DNA from: Sipunculus nudus | Lineage: Eukaryota; Annelida; Sipuncula; Golfingiida; Sipunculidae | Direction of reading: 5' to 3' | DNA length: 64,000 nt | Assembly (NCBI GenBank): GCA_026874595.1 | Contig: CM049307.1 | Span: 26,140,362 to 26,204,361 of the forward strand | Shown: one piece after another, positions 1 through 11,445 of the stretch | Position numbering within the stretch: the stretch's first letter is position 1 | Layout: each line of letters starts with the position of its first letter | Translations under genes and position numbers: made by a program | Notes under the pieces: model-generated | The model's input: the letters and a program-made list of their open reading frames with translations, nothing else | Databases searched by the model: none | What the model was told of the DNA's origin: nothing

Positions 1-641
1 AACAGGCCAGGATTGTGTCTGTATTTATATATCTCAAAATACAGGTGGCTCCACCAGTCTGCAGAAACTAATAAAAACACTTAATGGTCAATATCCATGC
101 AAAGAATCCTGGTGATCTCTGCATCAGTTGTTCAGATACTTCAGCTTTTGTATCAAATTTTCCATTATTCTGAGCTGTACTTTCGAGTGCCATAGCTAAA
201 AGGATATAGGAAACAGGTCCAGTCGTTACGATTTGTACCCTGTTGACATATAACTACATCCTTAGAGGTCTCAAAAATAGAGAAAAAAAATTGTAAAAAA
301 TTGAAAAAATACAGGTGGCGCCACCAGTCTGCAGAAACTGATGAAACATCTCATGATAAATATGTATGCCAAAAATCATGACCATCAGTGATATAGTTAA
401 TGAGATATTGAAGCTTTCGTATGAAATTTTTTACTATAGAGGGTACTTTAGGGCCCCCCATAGCTCGAAGGATATGGGTAACAGAGACCTAATTTCTGGA
501 CCTCTCAGACTGTCAAGTTACAAGATTCTAGGTCCAGCGGTTACGATTTGTGCCTGGTTAACGGACGGACGGACAGACGGGCGACGGACAAAGAGTGATC
601 ACTATAGCTCAGATGACTTACAGTCAGCTGAGCTAAACAAA
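1..641. repeat. Dispersed/tandem repeat family R1, first block
   Basis: About two units of a repeat recognised by the recurring phrases ACAGGTGG(C)NCCACCAGTCTGCAGAAACT, GGATATGGGTAACAGAGACC and GTTACGATTTGTGCC. Units start near 43 and 313. The block ends in a GGACGGACGGACAGACGG tail followed by a GTGATCACTATAGCTCAGATGA stretch. The same units recur at 5612-6542 and 7276-7796. Short ORFs in it are not coding. Confidence 0.75.
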
Positions 642-840
642 CAGTAACTCAGAAATGGAACCACATCTATTTTTCTAATTATTAATATATTTCATTTCCA
701 ATATATTAATATTATTCTCTCATATCGGGGGGGGGGGGGGGGTTGATAACAATAACCATCCCCCCTTGCTAATAAGTGTATGGGGGGGGGGGGGGGTATA
801 TCGTCATCCCCCACCTTTGTATTGACCCCTGGAGGTGACA
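642..840. mobile_element. hAT-like MITE relic (same family as 53757-54043)
   Basis: It shares with 53757-54043 the segment from CAGAAATGGAA through ATTAATATATTTCATT, two poly-G runs with GGTATATC..CCCCCACC, and the end TATTGACCCCTGG. The left terminal repeat is not recognisable here because it is joined to the R1 tail. A duplicate lies at 7797-7997 within copy B. Confidence 0.55.
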
Positions 841-1206
841 TTACGTCTGACATCTGTTTGTTTCATGTTAAAGATTTAGCATAGTCATTTATTTGTATGC
901 ACCTTCCCCATCAATATCATGTTCTTCATCTCGTTTGAGTAACAATATTTTTCACAGTCATTTATGAAAAGTAGGCATTTATTAAGAATCGTATACTTAA
1001 ACCGCCAAATACGAATCAAAGGTCACCTTCACATGCAGAAAAAGGCTAATATAGTACCCAATCCAACAGTCTGCTTGACCTCTGACCCATTTGTAATTAC
1101 ATGAATACCGTATTTGGAAGATAACTTTTATTCAGATCTGAGGTACACTGGTCTGCTTTCCGCTCGTTAACTTGGAAAGATAATGTTTCTGCTATAAAGC
1201 TCTATT

Positions 1207-1208
1207 TA

Positions 1209-1269
<61 letters not shown>
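1207..1269. repeat. (AT)n microsatellite
   Basis: A pure TA run preceded by GTTTCTGCTATAAAGCTCTAT. The same lead-in stands before the (AT)n runs at 1861 and about 8341. Confidence 0.95.
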
Positions 1270-1272
<3 letters not shown>

Positions 1273-1379
1273 CCATGTTGATTGGGTTATTTTGTCTCAA
1301 GTTCTACAAACAGCTGAGCCACGTGCTACATGAGCCTTAATTTCAAGTTGCAGTGTTCATTTTCAGGAAACGGGTAATT

Positions 1380-1395
1380 AATATATATATATGTG

Positions 1396-1450
<55 letters not shown>
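1380..1450. repeat. (AT)n microsatellite
   Basis: A TA run interrupted by TGTGTAAA, followed by GGAAACAAGTCATATTTCTCG. The same right flank follows the (AT)n at 9170-9238 in copy B. Confidence 0.95.
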
Positions 1451-1452
<2 letters not shown>

Positions 1453-1835
1453 AAACAAGTCATATTTCTCGATATAATCGGCACAATAAAATAAATGACA
1501 AGCCATCTGAAAGTTCTTGAGAGATCTGACATATGGCTCGAATTAGTTCTACAGATAAAGGGATAATGTAAGCAGTAACGGCCATTCGGTACTTTCATGG
1601 CAACAAGAGTAAAATCATTAATAAAAGATATGAATTTATCTAAAAAGTATAAAAATATTAATTAATGTCTTTAAATTTGGCACAGTTTTACTTATGTAAT
1701 GCATCTGAACAAGCTGTAACTATGATATTTGCACCTATGTGACAAGTTATATAGCACTTGTTGAAAGCTGACAAATAAAGGTTTAGGGAAATGATAGATA
1801 TCATAAAATATGATATTTCTTGTCACAAGAAGGGA

Positions 1836-1856
1836 GATTATGTTTCTGCTATAAAG

Positions 1857-1901
<45 letters not shown>

Positions 1902-1905
1902 TTTG

Positions 1906-1943
<38 letters not shown>
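1836..1943. mobile_element. (AT)n-bearing insertion absent from copy B
   Basis: Copy A reads GGGAG, then ATTATGTTTCTGCTATAAAGC, then (AT)n, (AC)n and (AT)n, then TTAAAGACCACG. Copy B at about 9626 reads GGGAGTTTAAAGACCACG with nothing between. So about 107 bp carrying a microsatellite was gained in A or cleanly lost in B. The lead-in matches those of other (AT)n loci here, which suggests a short mobile unit carrying a microsatellite. Confidence 0.6.
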
Positions 1944-1948
<5 letters not shown>

Positions 1949-2793
1949 GACCACGTTATTCCCGTATCCATGAGTTCAAATGAAGTTGTATTACACATAT
2001 ACATTTTGAATCATAAAACTGAAGATATTATCACCTTTTGAAACGTTCAGTTTGTACGATAATTAGAAAAATGATTAAAAAATATATTTACTTTACAAGA
2101 AAAAAAACACAAAATTGTCACAATTAGGGCTCCTTTATGACCTAGAAATCCATAACCACTACAAGTTAGAATGAAATATATTTCTTTTCTATCAAATAGA
2201 TTTGAAATAACCGTCATTGATAACCATTAACCACATAATTTTATAAAATTTTATACCAAGTAAATTTAATTTTTTCCATGTTTAACAAAAAAAACAATGT
2301 TAAGTGCACATTGGGGGCAATCACAACCTCATTTAAAAAACTAGACATCCTGACGGTTAAAATGATACCACATTCAGCTTCTACCATCGCTGCACTATCA
2401 GGTTTTCTTACGGTTGATGTCGCCACCAATAAAGTGTTCACACAGAAGTACTGCCAATTCAAAACAAATCAGCATAATATATTTTTTAGAAAATAAGGAG
2501 GAAATATTTGCCGAGGTTTCGGTCAAGCTTGCAAAAAATCTACAGTAATGCGTGGTTAATATTAACTGGCATACACAGGCCTACGTATTGTAGCTTGTCA
2601 CTGTATCCGTTTGCCAAGAGGTAGAAGTCACATGCCAACACCATTGCGAGGGGCCGTCATCCCTGACTGACCGCGGGGGATATGATTCGATGTCTGTATG
2701 CCTGAGCACTCAGTTAGACATGGGCAGTGACAAGGTGACCGGTCAGCTATATGAAAAACATGCCAAGGGCCCATGAAGCTGTGTATATATGTA

Positions 2794-3535
2794 CAATGAA
2801 AACTGGTCTAACGGAGACCTCACTTAGGCGGACAACTGGCTATTACGGACAAGATAGTTAAGTCCCTTCAAAATTCCCTATATGTTATGTATAAGCAGAA
2901 TCTTTATAAGGCGGACACCTTACTACTGCGGACAACAGACAGCAGATTTCAACTCAAACCAACATTCTAAGAGTAAATGAACCTGAAAAATACGCACAAC
3001 ATACATTATCTCCGGCTGACACTGATCACTCGACCCGGGCAACATCAAAGTCCCCCGGTAATGTTGTTGTTCCCGGGAGTGGAACACAGAGAATTATGCA
3101 AGTCCCAGTCGTTACCAGAATGCGTGTACGTGCTCATTTCACGGTGTGATGTGCTCATAAGATAAATTATGACACTGCAAGGGTGAAGCAAGCCCGTTTC
3201 AGCGAGCCCGTGCATAAAGTATCCCCATACAACATACTACATTTTATATCAGAGTAAATAAACATTGTTTTTATGGATGTCTTCATAGACTTTTCTCCTC
3301 TTATTGTTCACTACTTGTTTGTATATGACTACTGAATACATGATGTGTGCATGAACATTTTGTATATGTTCATAAAATCTGATATAATACTATAAACACG
3401 TCTTGCAGCTGTTTGTTGCCTTTATTTAAAATACCTAAGTTATCCACCAAGGTCAACCTGTCTAATAAGGACACCTCAGTATTAAGGACAATATGACTGA
3501 GCCCCTTTATTGTCCGCTTTAGACAGGTTTCACTG
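2794..3535. mobile_element. MITE with TA target site (Tc1/mariner/pogo-like)
   Basis: The ends are imperfect inverted repeats: left CAATGAAAACTGGTCTAACG, right (reverse complement) CAGTGAAACCTGTCTAAAGC. Each is flanked by TA (2792-2793, 3536-3537). Copy B at about 10466 has the empty site GTATACATGTATTTCACGG, so the insertion is precise. It is 742 bp long with no transposase ORF. A GCGGACA motif recurs inside it. TA flanks point to Tc1/mariner/pogo; the exact family is inferred. Confidence 0.8.
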
Positions 3536-3630
3536 TATTTAAAGGAAAATATACCAGTAATTAGTGTTGGTGACGTATGGACTTAACGATCAGGTGAGTA
3601 GTTTCTCTTCAGAACTCTGGTAAATCTTGT

Positions 3631-3684
3631 AGACCCAGTTGTGGCTCTGTTGTAAACACAAACAACAGAGGCACAACTGGGTCT
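3631..3684. repeat. Near-perfect 22-bp-stem hairpin flanked by 11-bp direct repeats (copy A)
   Basis: Arms 3631-3652 (AGACCCAGTTGTGGCTCTGT and onward) and 3663-3684 pair with one mismatch around a 10-base loop. Direct repeats GTAAATCTTGT (3620-3630) and GTAAATCTCGT (3686-3696) flank it, like a target-site duplication of a tiny foldback element. No evidence shows that it is transcribed. Confidence 0.7.
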
Positions 3685-5210
3685 AGTAAATCTCGTGGCA
3701 AATTTTTATTCAAATCACTTTGAGATTTATGATACTGACAATGACAAGTGACCTGTACGTGGGCCGGCCTCAGTGTGGTATAAATAGTTTGATATCAAGG
3801 GTTTGATCACAGGGTGGGGCGTTACGGAGACGGCACGTTGTCGCCCGTGGTCAGTGAATATGAAACACCAGCTGATAAACCCGGTATTCCGGAATTTTTA
3901 CCGGGGTTAGGGATATATATTAGCTGAGATGTGGAATGTTGGCTCATTTCTTATTCTAAAAGTTAAAAGAAAATATAGGTTTTCAGTGGGATACTGTCTC
4001 TATAAGATATGTATAAATATTGTTTACATTTAATTTGTGGCGCTGTGCTCGTGGCAAGAAATTCATACCCCGATATGTTTACCTTGAAGACCTGGTCATG
4101 ATCAGTGATTATGTTTAAATTGCGAACCGGACGCGGGGGCATTCAGGTTTTTGATGATATTTGACTATATGTTGTCGTGGGACGAATAAAGGTAAGGTTG
4201 ATGTGAGGAACACATGAAAGATTAATGTACGTTGCAATGAAACTGTTCCTGACATGTGTTTTTCCCTTTTACTCACCTCGCACGTGGACGAGAGCCTGGG
4301 TCAAATGTGAGGCAAGACTTGCTCAAATCCCTCAATGAAAGCAAGCGTTATTCATCTGAACAATAGTCCTTACCGTGTGTTTTAGGTGGAGTGACCATGA
4401 TACACGCATTGAGGTCATTGCCTAAGGCAGTCGGGCTGTTGTCGGTCTAACCTCCGTGCAAGTCAATAAAAACAGAAAAAATCACTAAAAATTATATGTA
4501 CATTAAAAATTATTTATTCTTATATAGAGTATGTCACTAACAAGATACCATGCTTCAGCAAGCAGCTTTGGTATCTATTTCATTAAAGAAATAAACAGAC
4601 CTTCACGCGTGGGGGACGAAATAAATACTTCAAACCAAATCAAACGAACCAAATGTAAATAGTATGCTGTTCCGCAGAAGATCACATGCACCAGAAACAT
4701 AACGGACTTACAAGCTTCTATTTGCCTACACGGCTTTATTTGAGTTATCAGATCAAGTATTGAAGTATCTGGGTGTATCGTGTAGCGACAAGATCTTTGC
4801 TGGTAGGAAAAATGATATAATGTCGATGACTATAAGGTCTGGGAAAAGACCATTAGTCAATCTGAGGGTCAGGTGAGTTAGCACAGACAGCACATACCTG
4901 CATACCAAGTATCAGGCAGCTGAGGTAACCAACCAGTACCTAACGCGTTCCACTTCATCTCCTAGACTGAAACATCAGATTAACGGGTGAGTTGATAACA
5001 ACAAGGATTTACGTATGCTGTTGAGTTTATCCGATATAAATTTCAATGAAGATGTCAGGTAAGACATTTATTGCAAGGAAAAGACGCAAGAGAAGGGACC
5101 CGTTAGTTATTGCAATTAGTAAATAATCGTAATTAACACGCTGGTTGTTACATCTGTCTGTTGACATTCTGTTTCGTGTAAGGCGAGCCCTGGTTTGTTG
5201 TGCTCAGGGG

Positions 5211-5611
5211 TGTTCCTTTTCAGAAAAGCATCATAGCTACAGGGCTCAATTTAAGCCCTCACAATTAAAAAAAAACATGATTTTAATTTCTCTTTATTTC
5301 TGAAATAATTTCTCTTAAATATATATTTTAACCCTCTTATTGTAACAACACCGAATTCTCAATGATCGCAAACCTATTATTCCCAAAAATTGTCATTCCA
5401 AATTATTGTCCATTAATTATTGAAGCAGCAGGCAGTGTGGATCAGACATAATAATATATCATGATTTATAATATAAGATAATGTATCTCACAACAAGTGA
5501 CCAATGGGTCACGACGCTCAGCTGACCGGGAAGAGATTTGCAAAAGGACATTTTTATCAACTGAATGGTAGTATATACCCATTCAACTGAAGCATAAAAC
5601 AGATAAACCAA
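5211..5611. other. Junction between copy A and the R1 tandem block; no gene seen
   Basis: Homology with copy B ends at about 5210, after TGCTCAGGGGTGT. What follows is AT-rich sequence without a convincing ORF, splice-bounded exon or RNA gene. Confidence 0.5.
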
Positions 5612-6542
5612 CAGGCCAAGATTGTGTCTGTATTTATATATCTCAAAAATAGAGAAAAAATGCGTAAACTTTAAAAATAATACAGGTGGCTCCACCAGTC
5701 TGCAGAAACTGGTAAAAACACTTAATGGCTAATATCCATGCAAAGAATCATGGTGATCTCTACATTAGTTGTTCAGATACTTCAGCTTTTTTTTATCAAA
5801 TTTTCCATTATTCTGAGGGATACTTCGGCTTGAAAGGATATGGGTAACAGAAACCTAATTTCACAGACGCTTTTCATGGGCCTCCTTGGATGACAAAAAT
5901 GAAGATTCTAGGTCCAGTTGTTACAATTTGTGCCACGTTAACAGATGACAGTATCCTTAAAGGTATCAAAAATAGAGAAAAAAATTCGAAAAATTGAATA
6001 AAATATAGGTGGCACCACTAGTCTGCAGAAACTGATGAAACACTCCATAATCAATATCCATGCAAAGAATTATGGTAATCTCTGCACTAGTTGTTCAGAT
6101 ACTTCAGCTTTTGTATCAAATTGTCCATTATTCTGAGGGATACTTCGGAGTCCTATACCTTGGAGGATATGGGAAACAGAGACCTAATTTCAGGTTTCCA
6201 CAGACACTTTTCATGGGCCTCCTTGCACGACAAGAACGAAGATCCTTGGTCCAGTTGTTACGATTTGTAGCCTATTGCAGATAACCACATCTTTAAAGGT
6301 CTCAAAAATAGAGAAAAAAATCGTAAAAAAATCGAAAAATACAGGTGGTGCCACCAGTTTGCAGAAACTGATGGAACATCTCATGACCAATATGATTGCC
6401 AAAAATCATGACCATCAGTGATGTAGGTAAAGAGATAAGAAGTTTTTGTATGAAATTTTTTACTATTCGGGGGGGTGGGGGGTGGGGGGTACTTTTGAGC
6501 CCAAAGCTCGAAGGATATGAGTAACAGAGACCTAATTTCTGA
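5612..6542. repeat. R1 tandem repeat block, second array
   Basis: Units begin at about 5683, 6004 and 6341, each with the GGTGG..CCACCAGT..GCAGAAACT landmark. The third unit is interrupted at 6543 by a solo LTR and resumes at 7276. Unit lengths are about 320-355 bp, longer than the 270-bp unit at the window start. Confidence 0.75.
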
Positions 6543-7275
6543 TGTTACGGAACCTAATATAAACAGATCACGTATGTGTGATGAACACAAATTTTGTAAT
6601 GGAGATAAAAAAAATCAGATTCTGTAACACTAGGCAGCGGGAAATGTCTAGGGGAAGGAATAAAGAAGTCAGTGTTTTTTTTGTTAACAAATAACTATAT
6701 AATTTATTCCTCAAACAGTCCTGACAATACAATACACTAAATCAATACAATTATACAGTGAAAGATAATGGTACAATACCTGAATACCAACAGTGTCAGC
6801 AAAATAAGTCCTTTGAATGTAAGCTCTCGGAGAATGACAGTCCAGTGGAAAGTTCTTGAAACAACACAGAATGTAAACTGAAGTCCAGTGTATAAAATCC
6901 AGGAAAGTTCTTGAAATATCTATAATTGCCGCATCCGTCGGATAAGATCTGACACACGCTTTTGCGTCCGCAGGTATCTGCTCTGCTGTCTGCCCCCTGG
7001 TTCTAAAAAGCAGCCCTTTATATACCTTCACACCCTAAGCCGGGAACCTTCTACTTCTCGAACAGTCTACAAAGTACCCTACTCCACAGTAAACATGTGT
7101 TTCAGGAACTCTCCAGAAAGACATCGCTGTGTGTCTCTACGCATACCAGGCTAATCACGTGACCCGCATCCAAGCGTGCAAACTCAAGGCCCACATGTCA
7201 ACGAGAGTTCAACAAGTACGGAATGTAACAACAACACGAGCCACGCCCGTGTCACTCAATAGAGCACCTGTAACA
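6543..7275 (-). mobile_element. Solo LTR, gypsy-type retroelement (733 bp)
   Basis: The sequence runs from TGTTACGG to TGTAACA, that is TG..CA termini when read on the minus strand. On that strand it has a TATA box (GGTATATAAAG, near 7016-7026), an AATAAA signal in the R region, and an end ..AGGTTCCGTAACA. It splits an R1 unit: CCTAATTTCTG stands before it and GTTTCCATGGAG after. A clean target-site duplication is not visible. The 106-residue minus-strand ORF inside is part of the LTR, not a gene. Relatives are at 8664, 12425, 29686 and 34331. Confidence 0.85.
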
Positions 7276-7796
7276 CTTGTTTCCATGGAGACTTTTCAGA
7301 GGTCTCACAGTGTGACAAGAATGAAGATTCTGGGTCTAGTTGTTACGATTTGTGCCCTGTTAACAGATGTTCACATTTTTAAAGGTCTCCAAAATAGAGA
7401 AAAAAAAAATCGTAAAATATCGAAAAATACAGGTGGCGCCACCAGTCTGCAGAAACTGATGAAACATCTCATGATGAATATGTATGCCAAAAATCATGAC
7501 CATCAGTGATGTAGTTAATGAGATATTGAAGTTTTTGTATGAATTTTTGACTATTCTGGGAGGTACTTTAGGGCCCCATTGCTCGAAGGATATGGGTAAC
7601 AGAGACCTAATTCCTGGTTTCCAAGGAGATTTTTTTCATGGACCTCTCAGACTGTCAAGTTACAGGATTCTAGGTCCAGCGGTTACGATTTGTGCCTGGT
7701 TAACGGACAGACGGACGGACGGACAGACAGACAGACGGACAGACGGGCGACGGACAAAGAGTGATCACTATAGCTCAGATGACTTACAGTCAGCTG
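7276..7796. repeat. R1 tandem repeat, last unit with GGAC/GACA tail
   Basis: This is the continuation of the unit split by the LTR, followed by a full unit from 7429. That unit ends in (GGAC)n/(AGAC)n and GTGATCACTATAGCTCAGATGA. It matches 310-641 of copy A closely and marks the start of copy B. Confidence 0.75.
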
Positions 7797-7997
7797 AGTG
7801 AAAAAACAGTAACCCAGAAATGGAACCACATATATTTTTCTAATTATTAATATATTTCATTTCTAATATATAAATATTATTCTCTCATATGGGGGGGGGG
7901 GTTGATAACAATAACCATCCCCCCTTGCTAATAACTGTGTGTGTGTGGGGGGGGGGGGTATATCCTCATCCCCCACCTCTGTATTGACGCCCCTGGA
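7797..7997. mobile_element. hAT-like MITE relic, copy B
   Basis: Duplicate of 642-840. It ends GTATTGACGCCCCTGG, close to the right terminus (ATTGACGTCCCTG) of the better-defined copy at 53757-54043. Confidence 0.5.
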
Positions 7998-8337
7998 GGT
8001 GACATTACCTCTGACTCCTCTTTGTGACATATTTTACATTTAGCAATGTCATTTATTTGTCTGTACCTTCCCCATCAATATCATGTTCTTCATCTGGTTT
8101 GAGTAACAGTTTCACAGTCATTTTTTGAAAACGAAATATGAAATATGCCAAATATAATCAAAGGTCACCTTCACATGCAGAAAAAGGCTAATATAGTACC
8201 CAATCCAACAGTCTGCTTGACCTCTGACCCACATGTAATTACATGAAAACGGTATTTGGAAGAAAACTTTTATTCTGACCTACACTGGTCTGCTGTCCGC
8301 TCGTTAGCTGGAAAACATTATGTTTCTGCTATAAAGC

Positions 8338-8340
<3 letters not shown>

Positions 8341-8387
<47 letters not shown>
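8341..8387. repeat. (AT)n microsatellite
   Basis: TA run preceded by TTATGTTTCTGCTATAAAGCT. Confidence 0.95.
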
Positions 8388-8390
<3 letters not shown>

Positions 8391-8663
8391 TGGGAGATTA
8401 TGACGTACCGTGGCGTCACTTCGCTGGTTCCTATAAAAGTGTACAAATACCGGTTACACTGCCATATTGAATCCCTGGCAAACGTGTGGATAGGACCGGG
8501 CTAAAGGACAGGGCCGGGGGTCACTGGGTGCATCTCGCGTAAAATTAAAATGGCAAGTAAGGGGACTGCATTTGAGGGATGAGCATAAATAATGACCTAT
8601 TTTATAGAAAAGGTCTATTTTTTTTTTTTTAACGCTTAAAAAGAGAGCCGACAGAGGGACCTA

Positions 8664-9134
8664 TTTTTTTAGAACCAGTGGGCAGACAGCAGAGCAGATA
8701 CCAACGGACGCAAAAGCGTGTCAGATTCTTATCCGACGAATGCGGCAATTATAGATATTTCAAGAACTTTCCTGGATTTTATACATTGGACTTCCGTTTA
8801 CATTCTGTATTGTTGCAAGAACTTTCCACTGGACCTATCTTGGTGACACTGTTGGTATCCAGGTATTGTACCATTATCTTTCTCTGTGATTGTATTGACT
8901 TGTTGTAAAACCGCTGTTTTACTGTATAATTGTATTGATTTAATGTATTGTATTGTTAGGGTTGTTTTAGGAATAAATTAAAGTTATTTGTTAACAAAAA
9001 ACCACTGACTTCTTTATTCATTCCCCTAGACATTTCCCGCTGCCTAGTGTTACCGTATCTGATTTTATTTATCTCCATTACAAATTTTGTGTTCATCACG
9101 CATACGTGATCTGTTTATATTAGGTTCCGTAACA
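8664..9134 (+). mobile_element. Truncated LTR with adjacent primer-binding-site-like sequence
   Basis: From TTTTAGAACCAG onward it matches the minus-strand LTR at 6543-7275, including GCAGACAGCAGAGCAGATACC, an AATAAA signal and the end TTAGGTTCCGTAACA (to 9134). Directly after it stands TAAAATTGGGGGCTCGT (9135-9151). This resembles a tRNA-Pro-type primer binding site, so the element once continued into internal sequence. The U3 part is missing; 8388-8663 is unique sequence of unknown origin. Confidence 0.75.
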
Positions 9135-9164
9135 TAAAATTGGGGGCTCGTGTGTTCCGTAACA

Positions 9165-9165
<1 letters not shown>

Positions 9166-9222
<57 letters not shown>

Positions 9223-9238
9223 ATATATGTATATATAT
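9166..9238. repeat. (AT)n microsatellite
   Basis: TA run with a few GTATATATG interruptions, followed by GGAAACAAGTTATGCTTCTCG as in copy A. Confidence 0.95.
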
Positions 9239-10560
9239 GGAAACAAGTTATGCTTCTCGATATAATCGGCACAGTAAAATGAATGACAAGCCATCGAAAA
9301 TTCTTGAGAGATCTGACATATGGATCGGATTATTTCAACAGAAAAAGGGATAATGTCAGCAGTAACCGCCATTCGGTAATTTTTTTGGCAACAAGTGTAA
9401 AATAATTAATAAAAGATATGAATTTATCTAAAAAGTATAAAAAATATTAATTAATGTCTTTAAATTTGGCACAGTTTTACTTATGTAATGCATCAGAACA
9501 AGCTTCAACTATGAAATTTGCACCTATGTGACAAGTTATATAGCACTTGTTGATAGCTGACAAATCAAGGTTTATGGAAATGATAGATATCTTAAAATAT
9601 GATTTTTTCTCCTCACAAGAAGGGAGTTTAAAGACCACGCTATACCCGTATCCATGCGTTCAAATGAAGTTTTATTACACATACATTTTGAATCATAAAA
9701 CTGAAGCTATGATTACCTTTTGAAACGTTCAGTTTGTACGATAATTAGAAAAATGATAAAATTATATTTACTTTACAAGAAAAATCCCACAAAATTGTCA
9801 CATTTAGGACTCATTCATGACCTAGAAATCTAAACCACCACAAGTTGGTATGAAATATATTTCTTTTCTATCAAATAGATTTGAAATAACAGTCATTAAT
9901 AACCACTAACCACATAATTTTATAAAATACAAAATACCAAGAAAACTGTATTTTCCCATGTTTAACATAAAAACAATGTTAAGTGCACATTGGGGGCAAT
10001 CACAACATCATTTAAAGAAAACTAGACATCCTGAAGGTTAAAATGATACCACATTCGGCTTATACCTCCGCTGCACTATCAGGTTTTCTTACGGTTGATG
10101 TCGCCACCAATGAAGTGTGCACACAGAAGAACTGCCAATTCTAAACTAATCAGCATAATTTATTTTTAGAAAATAAGGAGGATATATTTGCCGAGGTTTG
10201 GGTAAAGCTTGCACACAATCTACAGTAATGCGTGGTTAACTGGCATACAGAGGCCCGCGTATTGTAGCTGGTCACTGTATCCGTCTGCCATAAGGCAGAA
10301 GTCGCAAGCTAACACCACTGCGAGGGGCCGTCATCCATGACTGACCGCGGGGGATACGATTCGATGTCTGTATGCCTTAGCACTCAGGTAGACACGGGCA
10401 GTGACAAAGTGACCGGTCAGCTATATGAAAAACATGCTAAGCGCCCATGAACCTGTGTATACATGTATTTCACGGAAAATATACCAGTGATTAGTGTTGG
10501 TGACGTATGGACTTAACGATCAGGTGAGTAGTTTCTCTTCAGAACTCTGGTAAATCTTGT

Positions 10561-10614
10561 AGACCCAGTTGTTGCTCGTTTGTAAACACAAACAACAGAG
10601 CCACAACTAGGTCC
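10561..10614. repeat. Hairpin with flanking 11-bp direct repeats (copy B)
   Basis: Counterpart of 3631-3684 with several stem mismatches. Its direct repeats GTAAATCTTGT (10550-10560 and 10616-10626) are identical here. Confidence 0.65.
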
Positions 10615-11190
10615 AGTAAATCTTGTGGCAAATTTGTATTCAAATCACTTTGAGATTTATAAAACTGACCATGACAAGCTGTGACCTGTACGTGGGCCGG
10701 CCTCAGTGTGGTATAAATAGTTTGAGATCAAGTGTTTGATCACAGGGTGGGGCGTTACGGAGAAAGCACGTGGTCGCCCGTGGTCATTGAATATGAAACA
10801 CCAGCTGATAAACCCGGTATTCCGGAATTTTTACCGGGGTAAGGGATATATATTAGCTGAGATGTGGAATGTTGGCTCATTTTTTATTCTAAAAGTTAAA
10901 TGAAAATATAGGTTTTTAGTGGGATACTGTCTCTATAAGATATGTATAAATATTGTTTACATTTAATTTGTGGCGCTGTGCTCGTGGCAAGAAATTCATA
11001 CCTCGATATGTTTACCTTGAAGACCTGGTCATGATCAGTAATGATGTTAACATTGCGAACCGGAATGAGACGCGGGGGTGTTCAGGTTTTTGATGATATT
11101 TGACTGGATGTTGTCGTGGGACGAATAAAGGTTAGGTTGATGTGAGGAACACATGAAAGATTAATGTATGTTGCAATGAAACGGTTCCTA

Positions 11191-11445
11191 AAAGAAATAA
11201 AAATATGCATACCTCGCAAGTAGCAGAAGCGGACCCAACGGGACTCCATGCAGAGGGTCCGTATCCCATTTTTAGCCGCCGCCGCCACCTTTTTTATCTA
11301 TCGTATAAGACAAATTTTCAGGCCTGAAACCCCCGCCACAACGCCAACCCACCCCAATACTGTTCCTGAAATTGGGACCTTTAATTAGGTTTTGTCATTA
11401 ATCCTTTTGGGTTGAACCCTCAATCTTATAAGGCGAGAGACGTTT
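11191..11445. mobile_element. Insertion specific to copy B, family unknown
   Basis: Copy A is contiguous (..AAACTGTTCCTGACATGTG..TTTTACTCACCTCG). Copy B holds about 255 bp here, including GCAGAAGCGGACCC, (GCC)n and GGTTTTGTCATTA. The last phrase and CCCGCC..ACCC stretches recur at 45690-45790. Likely a non-autonomous DNA element, but no clear inverted ends are visible. Confidence 0.5.

Larger units (their letters stand above)
310..5210 (+). repeat. Segmental duplication, copy A
   Basis: Position by position this matches 7427-12405 in the same orientation, with high identity by eye broken by discrete indels. Anchors: 366 matches 7484, 1450 matches 9239, 2341 matches about 10021, 3571 matches 10501, 4501 matches about 11680, and 5041 matches 12231. 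Copy A alone has the TA-flanked MITE at 2794-3535 and an (AT)n-containing insertion at about 1836-1943. No protein-coding gene is convincing inside it. Confidence 0.9.

Noticed and set aside
1326-2041. ORFs rich in alternating Ile-Tyr here and at 9115-9372, 19018-19175, 21905-22207, 47609-47797, 57504-57734
   Set aside because: They are translations of (AT)n microsatellites; TATATA reads as Tyr-Ile in open frames on both strands.
3779-3786. TATAAATA box, also at 10712-10719 in copy B
   Set aside because: It is conserved between the duplicates, but no exon, ORF or donor site downstream supports a gene, so I do not call a promoter.
6711-7031. 106-codon minus-strand ORF
   Set aside because: It lies wholly inside the solo LTR 6543-7275 and covers its promoter-R region.
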